Source of the DNA: Pseudomonas pergaminensis
GTDB lineage: Bacteria; Pseudomonadota; Gammaproteobacteria; Pseudomonadales; Pseudomonadaceae
DNA length: 64,000 nt
Reading direction: 5' to 3'
Assembly (NCBI RefSeq): GCF_024112395.2
Contig: NZ_CP078013.2
Span: 1,488,001 to 1,552,000, forward strand
The translations under genes were made by a program, and so were the position numbers. Positions 9,012 through 17,897 of this stretch are shown in pieces (the stretch's first letter is position 1; each line of letters begins with the position of its first letter). A model generated the notes under the pieces. That model saw nothing but the letters and a program-made list of their open reading frames with translations, was not told where the DNA came from and searched no databases.

Positions 9012-9509
9012 TTACCACCAATACTTTCCAAAGTTTTCCGGGTTGGCCCAGAAGCGGGCGTTGAGCCAGTCCGGCACTTGCTTATAGTCAAGCAGATCGT
9101 AGGTAAACAGCGTCAGAACCTGCTCGTCACGCTGGAAACGCTCGCCGGCCTGCAGGGCCAGGGAGAAGAAGTCGGTGTCTTTCCAGTCGCAGGCGCCCAG
9201 GTCCACCAACACCGCAATGCGGCTGGCATTCAGGTTACGGATGCCGCCAAGCAGGGTCAGGCCTTGCGGTTTTGACAGGTGCTCCAGGCAGTCCACCACC
9301 AGTGCCAGGTCAAATCGCTGTGCGGCAAGCTCTGTAGGCAACGCGCCCGGTGCCGCGACGGACACCTGGGTATCCGGATGGGCTTTTTGAAAAGCCTCCA
9401 GCGCCGGGAACTGGCTGGCGCCCAACAGCAGCAGGCGTTTGGGCTGGTGCAGGTCGAGCAAGGCGGCCAGCGCTTGCTGGGGGGTACGGGCAGAAATACC
9501 GGCGGTCAT
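9012..9509 (-). CDS. DUF6231-like protein with a methyltransferase-like fold
   Basis: 165 residues starting at the ATG at 9509 (AGGAT just upstream). The segment [17 protein letters not shown] resembles the glycine loop of a Rossmann-type methyltransferase, and [13 protein letters not shown] resembles the motif IV region, yet the protein is short and lacks an obvious complete SAM-binding set. The C-terminus is aromatic ([13 protein letters not shown]). I recall this as a Pseudomonas family placed next to ychJ; the exact name is from memory. It is the first gene of the four-gene minus-strand operon ending at 7838. Its biochemical role is unknown. Confidence 0.75.
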   Translation of the reverse strand: MTAGISARTPQQALAALLDLHQPKRLLLLGASQFPALEAFQKAHPDTQVSVAAPGALPTELAAQRFDLALVVDCLEHLSKPQGLTLLGGIRNLNASRIAVLVDLGACDWKDTDFFSLALQAGERFQRDEQVLTLFTYDLLDYKQVPDWLNARFWANPENFGKYWW

Positions 9510-9699
9510 CAGAGATCCTCACATCAAGACCGTAGAGACTAGCGCGGCTGAGCGTGCGGGCCTAGAGCGGGTGGCTGCGAAAAGTCCGACAAACACGACG
9601 ATCCTCAATGAATACAGGGGCGCGGCGTAGTGGCGCAGTTGAAAAGAGCCGTCTTTACTCCACCCATCGGCCCCCGCCGATCCCCTCAGGAGAAATCAG

Positions 9700-10395
9700 A
9701 TGAGCATCATGCGGACAGCTCTACCCTTGGTTCTGCTAACCGGAGTATTGACAGGTTGCGCAGGTTTGCAAAAAACCGATTGGCCCACCTGCGCCGCTGT
9801 TGGCGGCGTGACCGGTGCGGCGATCGGTGCCACTGAAAGCTCGGCCTACGCAGGCTATGGCGCGTTGCTGGTGGGCGGCATGGCTGGCGCCTATTGCTGG
9901 GTACACGGCGATGGCGACGAAGATGGCGACGGCGTGCCGGACAGCCGCGACAAGTGCCCGGGCACGCCGAAAGGTGTGCAAGTCGATGCCGATGGCTGCC
10001 CACCCGTAGCGCCTCCAGCGGTGGTTGAGGAGGTCGTGGTGGTCAAGGAAGAAACCATCGTGATCCGTGATGTGCACTTCCAGTTCGATTCGGCCCAGTT
10101 GACGGCGGCGGACAAAACCAAGCTCGACACCGTTGCCACACGCTTGAAACAGGAAGCCCCGACCGCCCAACTGCGGGTCAGTGGCCATACCGACAGCGTC
10201 GGCAAAGACGCCTACAACCAGAAACTCTCGGAAAAACGCGCCCACTCGGTGACCGATTACTTGATCGGCGCCGGTGTACCGCGCAGCAATTTTGTATCGG
10301 TGACCGGTGCGGGCGAGAGCCACCCCGTAGCCGACAACAAAACCGCTGAAGGCCGCGCCTTGAACCGCCGCACGGAAATCCAGATTAACCGCTGA
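9700..10395 (+). CDS. OmpA-family peptidoglycan-binding lipoprotein with TSP3-like repeats
   Basis: 231 residues. Signal peptide with lipobox (LTGVLTGCAG), a glycine-zipper-like hydrophobic stretch (about 30-68), one acidic calcium-binding thrombospondin-type-3-like segment (DGDEDGDGVPDSRDKCPGT), and a C-terminal OmpA domain (about 120-231) with HFQFDSAQL, VSGHTDSVG and NRRTEIQI. The OmpA domain should bind meso-diaminopimelate in peptidoglycan and hold the outer membrane to the wall. The start is clear: AGGAGAAATCAG immediately precedes the ATG. The hairpin at 10403-10427 follows the stop. Confidence 0.92.
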   Translation: MSIMRTALPLVLLTGVLTGCAGLQKTDWPTCAAVGGVTGAAIGATESSAYAGYGALLVGGMAGAYCWVHGDGDEDGDGVPDSRDKCPGTPKGVQVDADGCPPVAPPAVVEEVVVVKEETIVIRDVHFQFDSAQLTAADKTKLDTVATRLKQEAPTAQLRVSGHTDSVGKDAYNQKLSEKRAHSVTDYLIGAGVPRSNFVSVTGAGESHPVADNKTAEGRALNRRTEIQINR

Positions 10396-10402
10396 CGGCC
10401 CT

Positions 10403-10427
10403 TGCCCCTGTGGGATCCACAGGGGCA
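10403..10427 (+). terminator. Hairpin after the OmpA-family gene
   Basis: TGCCCCTGTGG and CCACAGGGGCA form an 11-base-pair stem with a 3-base loop, 8 bases after the stop codon. No strong U run follows, so it may end transcription only weakly or protect the 3' end. Confidence 0.55.
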
Positions 10428-10550
10428 TTGCTGCCAATCCTCCTCCTTTATTAACTTTTTTGATCCTTCACTGGCAAAGCGCCTGTGGAAGTCGTTACTG
10501 TGCGTCCAAAGAAAAACTAGAAATGTTTTTGAAAAATTTAGGGGAGCTCC

Positions 10551-11312
10551 ATGATGCGTAAGGTTTTATTGTTGGCCCTGTTGGTCAGCCCCGTTGCCCT
10601 GGCCCAGAGCGTCAGTGTTGAAACCAACTCATTGATGCGCCTGCCCAGCAGCACCAGTGTGTTGCAACTGGAGCGCCTGGACGTGGCGGACTACGGTACG
10701 TTGCTGATTCCGGCTACCCTCAGCCAAGTCACTGTGGACGAACTGCACCTGGGCCGCGACGCGCGTATCGCCATCGTTCCCGGTAACACCGCCCTGCAAT
10801 TGCAGGTGCGTCATGCGCAGTTGGATCACGGCAGCCAGATCACCTCACGCGGCGCTCCCGGCACCCATGAAAAACCCGCCAAGGCTGGGCGTGACCTGAC
10901 CTTGCGCATCAATTCGCTGGCAGCAGAAGAACTCTCGGTGGACGCCCGTGGCGGCGCCGGTGCCCAAGGTTATGCCGGGCTCGATGGCGCCAACGGCGAG
11001 GATCCGGGCTGCACCTGGGGCTCAGCCGGTCGTGGTGCCAATGGTGATAACGGCGGCGATGGCTTGCCAGGCGCGGCGGGGGCGCAAGTGCGGGTCGAGT
11101 TGCCGCAGGACTTCCCGGCGCAGCAGATCAAAGTCTGGGTCGATGGCGGTGCGGGCGGTTTGGCCGGTACGGCGGGCAAGCCTGGTAAAGGCGGGCAGTC
11201 GAAGGGCTGCCTGGTGTACCGCGCCGACGGTGGAGAGAAGGGCCGCCCGGGGTTGGAAGGGCAGCCGGGGCCGGCTGGGCCTGCGGGCACTGTGACCATT
11301 CAGCGGCTGTGA
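10551..11312 (+). CDS. Secreted collagen-like glycine-repeat protein
   Basis: 253 residues with a cleavable signal peptide (MMRKVLLLALLVSPVALAQS). The first half (20-130) is a beta-rich region of hydrophobic strands (LRINSLAAEELSVDARG). It is followed by two glycine-rich blocks: residues about 140-180 (GAGAQGYAGLDGANGEDPG) and 205-248, ending in true G-x-y triplets (GRPGLEGQPGPAGPAG). Two or three cysteines may cross-link it. It is probably a periplasmic or surface structural protein, though no anchor is visible. GGGGAGCTCC lies directly upstream of the ATGATG start. It stands alone between the OmpA-family gene and a convergent membrane-protein gene. Confidence 0.75.
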   Translation: MMRKVLLLALLVSPVALAQSVSVETNSLMRLPSSTSVLQLERLDVADYGTLLIPATLSQVTVDELHLGRDARIAIVPGNTALQLQVRHAQLDHGSQITSRGAPGTHEKPAKAGRDLTLRINSLAAEELSVDARGGAGAQGYAGLDGANGEDPGCTWGSAGRGANGDNGGDGLPGAAGAQVRVELPQDFPAQQIKVWVDGGAGGLAGTAGKPGKGGQSKGCLVYRADGGEKGRPGLEGQPGPAGPAGTVTIQRL

Positions 11313-11329
11313 GTCGTTTGGGCTGACGT

Positions 11330-11413
11330 CTTCGCGGGCAAGCCCGCTCGCACATTCGACCGCATTCTCATGTTGGAACTCGGTCAACTGTGGGAGCGGG
11401 CTTGCCCGCGAAG
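11330..11413. repeat. Inverted REP-like repeat pair
   Basis: CTTCGCGGGCAAGCCCGCTC and its inverse GAGCGGGCTTGCCCGCGAAG are separated by about 35 bases. The pair lies between two convergent genes, where it may stop transcription or stabilise the 3' ends. Confidence 0.85.
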
Positions 11414-11431
11414 AGGCCCTAAAGAACACCC

Positions 11432-11896
11432 TTAGAACATCGGCCGAGCCGAAGCAATCGCCACCACCACCAACCCCACGATCAGATTGATCCCCACCAA
11501 TTTGCGGATTTGCCCCAGCACCGCAGCACCCGCCGGCCAATCCTCCGCCGCCACCGCCGTGCGCAATTCCGGGAATTTCAACGCCTGGATACGGATAAAC
11601 AACGCCGTCATCACCAGATACAAGCCCATCATCACCTGCACATAACGGGGCGCCGTCTCAAACCCGCTGAAGCGCAACTGCAGCAGGCCGATGCCGCTGA
11701 TCGGCAAAACCGCCACCGCCACCCACACCCATACAAAAAAACGTTGAAACACATTCGCCCACAGCTTGAGTCGGGCAGGGCCTTCAAGTGCCGCCACAGC
11801 GGCGGGGCGCAGGATCATCCAGGCGAAAAACATACCGCCGACCCAGATCAGGGCGGCCAATACATGCAGGGTGTAAGCGAGGCTAAACGCGGTCAT
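11432..11896 (-). CDS. CopD-family integral membrane protein
   Basis: 154 residues with four predicted membrane helices. The N-terminal HVLAALIWVGGMFFAW and the later PISGIGLLQLRFSGF and LGQIRKLVGINLIVGLVVV are typical of CopD-like/YqaA-type inner-membrane proteins, with a possible metal-ligand His in the first helix. It is often annotated as a copper-resistance D-domain protein, but copper transport is not proven for these short stand-alone members. It is divergent from dinG across 99 bases. The ATG at 11896 starts immediately before the first helix. Confidence 0.75.
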   Translation of the reverse strand: MTAFSLAYTLHVLAALIWVGGMFFAWMILRPAAVAALEGPARLKLWANVFQRFFVWVWVAVAVLPISGIGLLQLRFSGFETAPRYVQVMMGLYLVMTALFIRIQALKFPELRTAVAAEDWPAGAAVLGQIRKLVGINLIVGLVVVAIASARPMF

Positions 11897-11995
11897 TGTG
11901 GTACTCCGTTCTGCGCGGGATTAATTAGCGGGGTATGATAGCGGCCGATCCGAACCACTGAAAATTTATCCAGCGTTTTTTGCGCCCGACTATCC

Positions 11996-14140
11996 ATGAT
12001 CAGCACTGAACTCAAAACCACGATCCAGGGCGCCTATTCGCGTTTTCTCGAAGCCAAGAGCTTGAAACCGCGCTACGGCCAACGCCTGATGATCGCCGAA
12101 GTGGCCAAGGTCCTCGGGGATATCGACACCGACGACGAGGGTCGCCGCGAGGGTGAACCCGCGGTCGTGGCTGTCGAGGCCGGCACCGGTACCGGCAAGA
12201 CCGTGGCCTACAGCCTGGCCGCAATCCCCACCGCCAAGGCCGCCGGCAAGCGCCTGGTGATCGCCACCGCCACCGTCGCCCTGCAGGAGCAGATTGTCTA
12301 CAAAGACCTGCCTGACCTGATGCGCAACAGTGGCCTGAATTTTACCTTCGCCCTGGCCAAGGGCCGTGGGCGCTACATGTGCCTGTCCAAGCTCGACGTA
12401 TTGCTGCAGGAAGGCCACGCGCAAACCGCGACGGCCCAACTGTTCGAAGAAGAAGGCTTCAAGATCGAGGTCGATGAGGCCAGCCAGAAGCTGTTCACCA
12501 GCATGATCGAGAAACTGGCCGGCAATAAATGGGACGGTGACCGCGACAGCTGGCCCACCGCCCTCGAAGACGCCGACTGGGCGCGCTTGACCACCGACCA
12601 CAGCCAGTGCACCAACCGCCATTGCCCCAACTTCGGCCAATGCGCCTTCTACAAGGCCCGTGAAGGCATGGGCAAGGTCGATGTGATCGTCACCAACCAC
12701 GACATGGTCCTGGCCGACCTGGCCCTGGGCGGCGGTGCGGTATTGCCGGATCCGCGTGACACCCTCTATGTCTTCGACGAAGGGCACCACCTTCCCGACA
12801 AGGCCATCGGCCACTTTGCTCACTACACGCGGCTGCGCTCCACCGCCGACTGGCTGGAAACCACCGCGAAGAACCTCACCAAGTTGCTGGCCCAGCATCC
12901 GCTGCCCGGCGACCTTGGCAAGCTGATCGAACAGGTGCCGGAACTGGCGCGGGAGATCAAGACCCAGCAGCAATTCATGTTCAGCGCCTGCGAGCAGGTG
13001 GCCGACTTCAAGCCCGGCGAAGACGTCGAGGGCCGTGAGCGGCCCCGTCACCGTTTTGTCGGCGGGCTGATCCCCGAGCACATGCGCGAAATGGGCATCG
13101 AGCTGAAGAAGGGCTTTTCACGCCTGACCGACCTCTTCACCCGTCTCACCGATTTGCTCAAGGAAGGCATGGACGGCGAGGTCAACATCGGCATCGCCAG
13201 CAACCAGGCCGAGGAATGGTACCCGCTGTTCGGCAGCCTGCTGTCGCGCTCCCAGGGCAATTGGGAGTTGTGGACCGCCTTCACCGTCGAAGACCCGGAA
13301 GACAACCCGCCCATGGCGCGCTGGCTGACCCTGTCGGAAAGCGGTGCGTTGTTCGATATCGAGGTCAACGCCAGCCCGATCCTGGCCGCCGAAATGCTAC
13401 GACGCAACCTGTGGAACGTGGCCTACGGCTGCCTGGTAACCTCGGCCACATTGACCGCCCTGGGTACTTTCGACCGCTTCCGCATGCGTGCCGGCCTGCC
13501 GAAAAAGGCCGTCACTGCAGTGGTGCCGAGCCCGTTCCATCATGCCGACGCGGGTGTGCTGCGGGTGCCGGACCTCAAGGCCGACCCACGGGATGCGGCG
13601 GCCCACACCGCCGCGATCATCCGTGACCTGCCGGAGCTGGTGGAAGGTTCACGCGGTACGCTGGTGCTGTTCTCGTCACGCAAACAGATGCAGGACGTGT
13701 TCGACGGCCTCGACCGTGACTGGCGCAAGCAGGTGTTTATCCAGGGCAACCTCTCCAAGCAGGAAACCCTGAACAAACACAAGGCGCGCGTCGATGGTGG
13801 GGACTCCAGCGTACTGTTCGGCCTGGCGAGTTTTGCCGAAGGCGTGGACTTGCCCGGCGCCTACTGTGAGCATGTGGTGATCGCCAAGATTCCGTTCTCG
13901 GTGCCGGACGATCCGGTCGAGGCGGCCTTGGCCGAATGGATCGAGGCACGGGGTGGTAACCCGTTCATGGAAATCTCGGTGCCGGACGCTTCCTTGAAGC
14001 TGGTCCAGGCCTGCGGTCGCTTGCTGCGTACCGAAGAGGACCGGGGCACCATCACCTTGCTCGACCGTCGTTTGGTCACCCAACGCTATGGCAAGGCTAT
14101 CCTCAATGCCTTGCCGCCGTTCAGGCGCGAAATTTCTTAA
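11996..14140 (+). CDS. dinG: ATP-dependent DNA helicase DinG
   Basis: 714 residues, the normal DinG size. Superfamily 2 XPD-like 5'-3' helicase that unwinds forked DNA, R-loops and G-quadruplexes. Visible: Walker A GTGTGKT (Lys68), four cysteines for the [4Fe-4S] cluster (Cys129, Cys205, Cys210 and Cys216, the last three in CTNRHCPNFGQC), Walker B as DEGH (261-264), and C-terminal helicase motifs FASFAEGVDLPG-like and LVQACGRLLRTEEDRG. The SOS control known in E. coli is not evident, since I see no LexA box upstream. The gene is transcribed away from the CopD-family gene. Confidence 0.96.
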   Translation: MISTELKTTIQGAYSRFLEAKSLKPRYGQRLMIAEVAKVLGDIDTDDEGRREGEPAVVAVEAGTGTGKTVAYSLAAIPTAKAAGKRLVIATATVALQEQIVYKDLPDLMRNSGLNFTFALAKGRGRYMCLSKLDVLLQEGHAQTATAQLFEEEGFKIEVDEASQKLFTSMIEKLAGNKWDGDRDSWPTALEDADWARLTTDHSQCTNRHCPNFGQCAFYKAREGMGKVDVIVTNHDMVLADLALGGGAVLPDPRDTLYVFDEGHHLPDKAIGHFAHYTRLRSTADWLETTAKNLTKLLAQHPLPGDLGKLIEQVPELAREIKTQQQFMFSACEQVADFKPGEDVEGRERPRHRFVGGLIPEHMREMGIELKKGFSRLTDLFTRLTDLLKEGMDGEVNIGIASNQAEEWYPLFGSLLSRSQGNWELWTAFTVEDPEDNPPMARWLTLSESGALFDIEVNASPILAAEMLRRNLWNVAYGCLVTSATLTALGTFDRFRMRAGLPKKAVTAVVPSPFHHADAGVLRVPDLKADPRDAAAHTAAIIRDLPELVEGSRGTLVLFSSRKQMQDVFDGLDRDWRKQVFIQGNLSKQETLNKHKARVDGGDSSVLFGLASFAEGVDLPGAYCEHVVIAKIPFSVPDDPVEAALAEWIEARGGNPFMEISVPDASLKLVQACGRLLRTEEDRGTITLLDRRLVTQRYGKAILNALPPFRREIS

Positions 14141-14146
14141 GCCACC

Positions 14147-14164
14147 GTGGGCGAATACGCCCAC
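14147..14164 (+). terminator. Short hairpin after dinG
   Basis: GTGGGCG-AATA-CGCCCAC forms a perfect 7-base-pair stem 6 bases after the dinG stop, with flanking CCAC/GTGG able to extend it. No U run follows, so it is only a possible terminator. Confidence 0.4.
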
Positions 14165-14228
14165 TTCGTGGTCTATCTCAATTATGTCATCAGGCCATTC
14201 ACCGGCCGTCTGGGAGAACCTTGTTCGT

Positions 14229-16526
14229 ATGATTCGCACGCTGCCCGCCCTTTTTGCCTTGCTGCTCGCCGCGCCCTCAATGGCCGCGCCTGCCGGGCAA
14301 CAGACCCTGTTCAACTTCGTCCGGCCTGCCGATGTGGTCAAGGTGGCGACCCAGGACGCCAGCCTGCCGCAATACAACGCCGAACAAACCCCCGAAGGCG
14401 AGGTGCTTCGCCGCATTACGTTCAACCCGGCTGCTGAGCCGAGCCTGGTTCTCAGCCCGCAAACCGGTGCCTGGGACTGGTCCCAGTCGGGCGCCATGAG
14501 CCTGCGCATCCAGAGTGCGATGGACTGGGCGCTGACGCTCTACGTCAAGGTGCAGAGCAGTGATGGCCGTACCCTGGTCAGCCGCGTTGACCTGCCTGCC
14601 GGCCCGGCCCAGACCCTGCTGGTGCCGCTGCAGGCCAACTCGCCGCTGAGCCAGGGCATGAAGGCCGGCCCGCCGATGCCGATCACCGTGGACGGCCAGC
14701 GCGTGTTACTGGCCAGCAGCGCCGGCGAGATCGACCGCAGCCAGGTGGTTTCGGTGACCTTGTCGATGATCAAGCCCAATGCCGCCCAGAGCATCCTGCT
14801 GGAGCGCTTTGGCGTGCAGGACAGCGAACCGGTGATTAAGGCGGCCTATAGCGAGTTGGTGGACGCCTACGGTCAATCCACCCGAGCGCGCTGGCCGGAA
14901 AAAGTCAGCAGCGACGAGCAACTCAAGGCCGCCGCCGCCAAGGAACAACAGCAGCTCCAGGGCTGGCTGGCCACGCGGGACAAATCCGCGCTGGACCAAT
15001 ATGGCGGCTGGAACAAAGGCCCGGCCTTCGACGCCAGCGGGTTTTTCCGCACCGAGAAACGCGACGGGCGCTGGTACCTGGTGACGCCGGAGGGGCACCC
15101 GTTCTACTCACTGGGCGTCAATACCGTGGCCCCGGACAACAGCCAGACCTACGTGGCAGGCCGAGAATGGATGTTCGCGGCGTTGCCCAAGGGTGGCGAG
15201 CCTTTCGACAAGTACTACGGCAGCAGCGACAACCGCACCGGCAACGGCGCGGGCGAAGGGCGCGGTTTTGCTGCCGGGCGTTGGTATGACTTTTACGGCG
15301 CCAATCTGCAGCGCACGTATGGCGGTGACGGGTTTGACCAGAAGCGCTGGGTGACCCACACCCTCGACCGCTTGCAGGCGTGGGGTTTCAACACCGTCGG
15401 CAACTGGAGCGATGATGATCTGGCCACCGCCGACCGCGTGCCCTACACCTTGCCGCTGTCGATTGTCGGCGACTACGCCAGCATCAGCACCGGCACCGAC
15501 TGGTGGGGCGGCATGCCCGACCCGTTCGACCCCCGCTTCGCCATGGCCACCGAGCGCGCCGTGGCGATTGCTGCCCGCGATCACCGTGATGACCCGTGGT
15601 TGATCGGCTTTTTTGCCGACAACGAGCTGGCTTGGGCCGGCCCTGGTGATGATCCCAAGTCCCGCTACGCCCTGGCCTACGGCACCTTGCGCATGACCAC
15701 CGATGTACCGGCCAAGCGCGCGTTTCTCAAGCAGTTGCGCGACAAGTACCGTAACGAAGAAGGTTTGTCGAAAGCCTGGGGCATCGATTTGAAGGGCTGG
15801 GAGCTGATGGAAGACCCGGGCTTCGAACCGCCTATGCCCAACGCCGAGCACCCGGAAATCGAAGCTGACTTTAAATACTTCCAGAAGACCTTCGCCGATG
15901 CCTACTTCAAGACCATCTCCGACTCGCTGAAATGGCATGCCCCCAACCAACTGCTGTTGGGCGGCCGTTACGCGGTCAGCACGCCGGAAGCCGTGGCCTC
16001 CTGTGCGCAGTACTGCGATGTGTTGAGTTTCAACATGTACACCCTCAAACCTCAGGACGGTTACGACTTCGCCGCCTTGCGGGCGTTGGACAAGCCGGTA
16101 CTGATCACCGAATTCAACTTCGGCTCGGCTGACCGTGGACCGTTTTGGGGTGGCGTGACCCAACTGGCCAAGGAAGACGACCGTGGCGTGGCCTACGGCA
16201 ATTTCCTCAAGCAGGCCATGGCCGAGCCGTCGATTGTCGGCGTGCACTGGTTCCAGTACCTGGACCAACCGGTGACCGGACGCCTACTGGACGGTGAGAA
16301 CGGCCATTTTGGCTTGGTGGGCATTACTGACATCCCGTTCCAGGGCTTTGTCGAGAGCGTGCGCAAAAGCAACCTGGCGGCGGTCGACCAACTGGGCAAG
16401 GAAGCGGAAAAGGCCAAGGCGGCAGGCGCCGCGCGTGAAAGCGAGGGTGGCCGGGCCGGGCATGAGGGCAAAGGCCCGGGGCAGGGCGCCGGGCACGCGG
16501 GCGGGCACTCCGGAAATGGTCATTGA
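14229..16526 (+). CDS. Secreted clan GH-A glycoside hydrolase (agarase/beta-galactosidase-like)
   Basis: 765 residues with a signal peptide (MIRTLPALFALLLAAPSMAAPA), a beta-sandwich N-terminal module (about 25-230) and a TIM-barrel catalytic domain (about 265-710) opening with GRWYLVTPEGHPFYSLG. The acid/base candidate is Glu466 (FFADNELAW) and the nucleophile candidate is Glu628 (VLITEFNFGS), the Asn-Glu/Glu layout of clan GH-A. The closest family by eye is the GH50-type agarase-like group, but substrate cannot be read from sequence; an exopolysaccharide of the producer is plausible. The C-terminus ends in an unusual Gly/His/Ala-rich tail. The start at 14229 has GGGAGAA upstream and gives the signal peptide; longer in-frame starts overlap dinG. 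Confidence 0.8.
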   Translation: MIRTLPALFALLLAAPSMAAPAGQQTLFNFVRPADVVKVATQDASLPQYNAEQTPEGEVLRRITFNPAAEPSLVLSPQTGAWDWSQSGAMSLRIQSAMDWALTLYVKVQSSDGRTLVSRVDLPAGPAQTLLVPLQANSPLSQGMKAGPPMPITVDGQRVLLASSAGEIDRSQVVSVTLSMIKPNAAQSILLERFGVQDSEPVIKAAYSELVDAYGQSTRARWPEKVSSDEQLKAAAAKEQQQLQGWLATRDKSALDQYGGWNKGPAFDASGFFRTEKRDGRWYLVTPEGHPFYSLGVNTVAPDNSQTYVAGREWMFAALPKGGEPFDKYYGSSDNRTGNGAGEGRGFAAGRWYDFYGANLQRTYGGDGFDQKRWVTHTLDRLQAWGFNTVGNWSDDDLATADRVPYTLPLSIVGDYASISTGTDWWGGMPDPFDPRFAMATERAVAIAARDHRDDPWLIGFFADNELAWAGPGDDPKSRYALAYGTLRMTTDVPAKRAFLKQLRDKYRNEEGLSKAWGIDLKGWELMEDPGFEPPMPNAEHPEIEADFKYFQKTFADAYFKTISDSLKWHAPNQLLLGGRYAVSTPEAVASCAQYCDVLSFNMYTLKPQDGYDFAALRALDKPVLITEFNFGSADRGPFWGGVTQLAKEDDRGVAYGNFLKQAMAEPSIVGVHWFQYLDQPVTGRLLDGENGHFGLVGITDIPFQGFVESVRKSNLAAVDQLGKEAEKAKAAGAARESEGGRAGHEGKGPGQGAGHAGGHSGNGH

Positions 16527-16608
16527 TTGAGTGCTGACGGGTTCACAAAACCTACAAGGGCTGGAACAATGTCGGCCACTTTTTTCGATGTTTTTCGAGG
16601 GCGCTCAG

Positions 16609-17754
16609 GTGCAGATTCAGGGTCATTACGAACTCCAGTTCGAAGCGGTACGTGAAGCCTTCGCCGCGTTGTTCGATGACCCACAGGAGCGTGGTGCCGG
16701 GCTTTGCGTCCAGATCGGTGGCGAAACCGTCGTCGACCTGTGGGCCGGCACCGCCGACAAGGACGGGGCCGAGGCCTGGCACAGCGACACCATCGTCAAC
16801 CTGTTTTCCTGCACCAAGACCTTTACGGCGGTCACGGCTCTGCAATTGGTGGCCGAAGGCAAATTGCAACTCGATGCGCCGGTCGCCCACTACTGGCCTG
16901 AATTTGCTGCCGCCGGGAAAGAGGCCATCACCCTGCGCCAGTTGCTCTGCCACCAGGCCGGGTTGCCGGCGATCCGCGAAATGCTGCCCACCGAGGCTCT
17001 CTACGACTGGCAACTGATGGTCGATACGTTGGCCGCCGAAGCCCCGTGGTGGACGCCGGGCCAAGGCCACGGCTACGAGGCCATCACCTACGGCTGGCTG
17101 GTCGGTGAATTGCTGCGGCGTGCCGATGGTCGTGGGCCGGGAGAGTCCATTGTCGCGCGGGTGGCGCGGCCATTGGGGCTGGACTTCCACGTGGGGCTGG
17201 CGGATGAAGAGTTTTACCGCGTTGCACATATAGCGCGCAGCAAAGGCAATATGGGCGATGAAGCCGCACAACGTTTACTGCAAGTAATGATGCGTGAACC
17301 GGCGGCCATGACCACGCGTGCATTTGCCAATCCACCGTCTATTCTGACCAGCACTAATAAACCTGAATGGCGCCGTATGCAGCAGCCAGCGGCGAATGGT
17401 CACGGTAATGCGCGCAGCCTGGCGGGTTTTTATAGTGGATTACTGGACGGTAGTTTGCTTGAAGCCGACATGCTCGAACAATTGACCCGCGAACACAGTA
17501 TCGGGCCGGATAAAACATTATTGACACACACCCGTTTTGGCCTGGGCTGCATGTTGGACCAGCCGCAGCTGCCCAACGCCACGTTCGGCCTTGGCCCGCG
17601 TGCATTCGGGCATCCTGGCGCCGGTGGCTCGGTGGGGTTTGCCGACCCTGAGCACGATGTAGCATTTGGTTTCGTGACTAATACATTGGGGCCTTATGTA
17701 CTTATGGACCCACGGGCGCAGAAGTTGGTCGGAATATTGGCCGGTTGTCTGTAA
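16609..17754 (+). CDS. Serine hydrolase/esterase of the class C beta-lactamase family
   Basis: 381 residues. The catalytic S-x-x-K motif is Ser67-Cys-Thr-Lys70 (LFSCTKTFTAV); a Tyr candidate occurs in GYEAITYGWLVGEL and the C-terminal H-G/G-x-G box is replaced by FGHPGAGGSVGFAD. No signal peptide is seen, which suggests a cytosolic EstB-like esterase rather than a beta-lactamase. The GTG at 16609 is favoured because CGAGGGCG lies 8 bases upstream; the longer reading from 16531 adds 26 residues without family character. It follows the glycoside hydrolase closely and could be co-transcribed with it. Confidence 0.82.
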   Translation: MQIQGHYELQFEAVREAFAALFDDPQERGAGLCVQIGGETVVDLWAGTADKDGAEAWHSDTIVNLFSCTKTFTAVTALQLVAEGKLQLDAPVAHYWPEFAAAGKEAITLRQLLCHQAGLPAIREMLPTEALYDWQLMVDTLAAEAPWWTPGQGHGYEAITYGWLVGELLRRADGRGPGESIVARVARPLGLDFHVGLADEEFYRVAHIARSKGNMGDEAAQRLLQVMMREPAAMTTRAFANPPSILTSTNKPEWRRMQQPAANGHGNARSLAGFYSGLLDGSLLEADMLEQLTREHSIGPDKTLLTHTRFGLGCMLDQPQLPNATFGLGPRAFGHPGAGGSVGFADPEHDVAFGFVTNTLGPYVLMDPRAQKLVGILAGCL

Positions 17755-17897
17755 ACCCCTTGCTGTTTCACGTTTTTTTGTTACAAAGGCAACTATAAGA
17801 AGGCGCTGAACGAAATGATGTAACTTTAATGTTCTGTAAGCGTCTGTTTAACGGGTCATCCAGACCCCCGTTTCTTTTCTCATTTTGTGGATATCTC

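Noticed and set aside
11990..13081. A 363-codon open frame antisense to dinG
   Set aside because: It lies wholly within dinG, which carries all helicase motifs; the antisense product is Gly/Gln/Val-rich without motif content.
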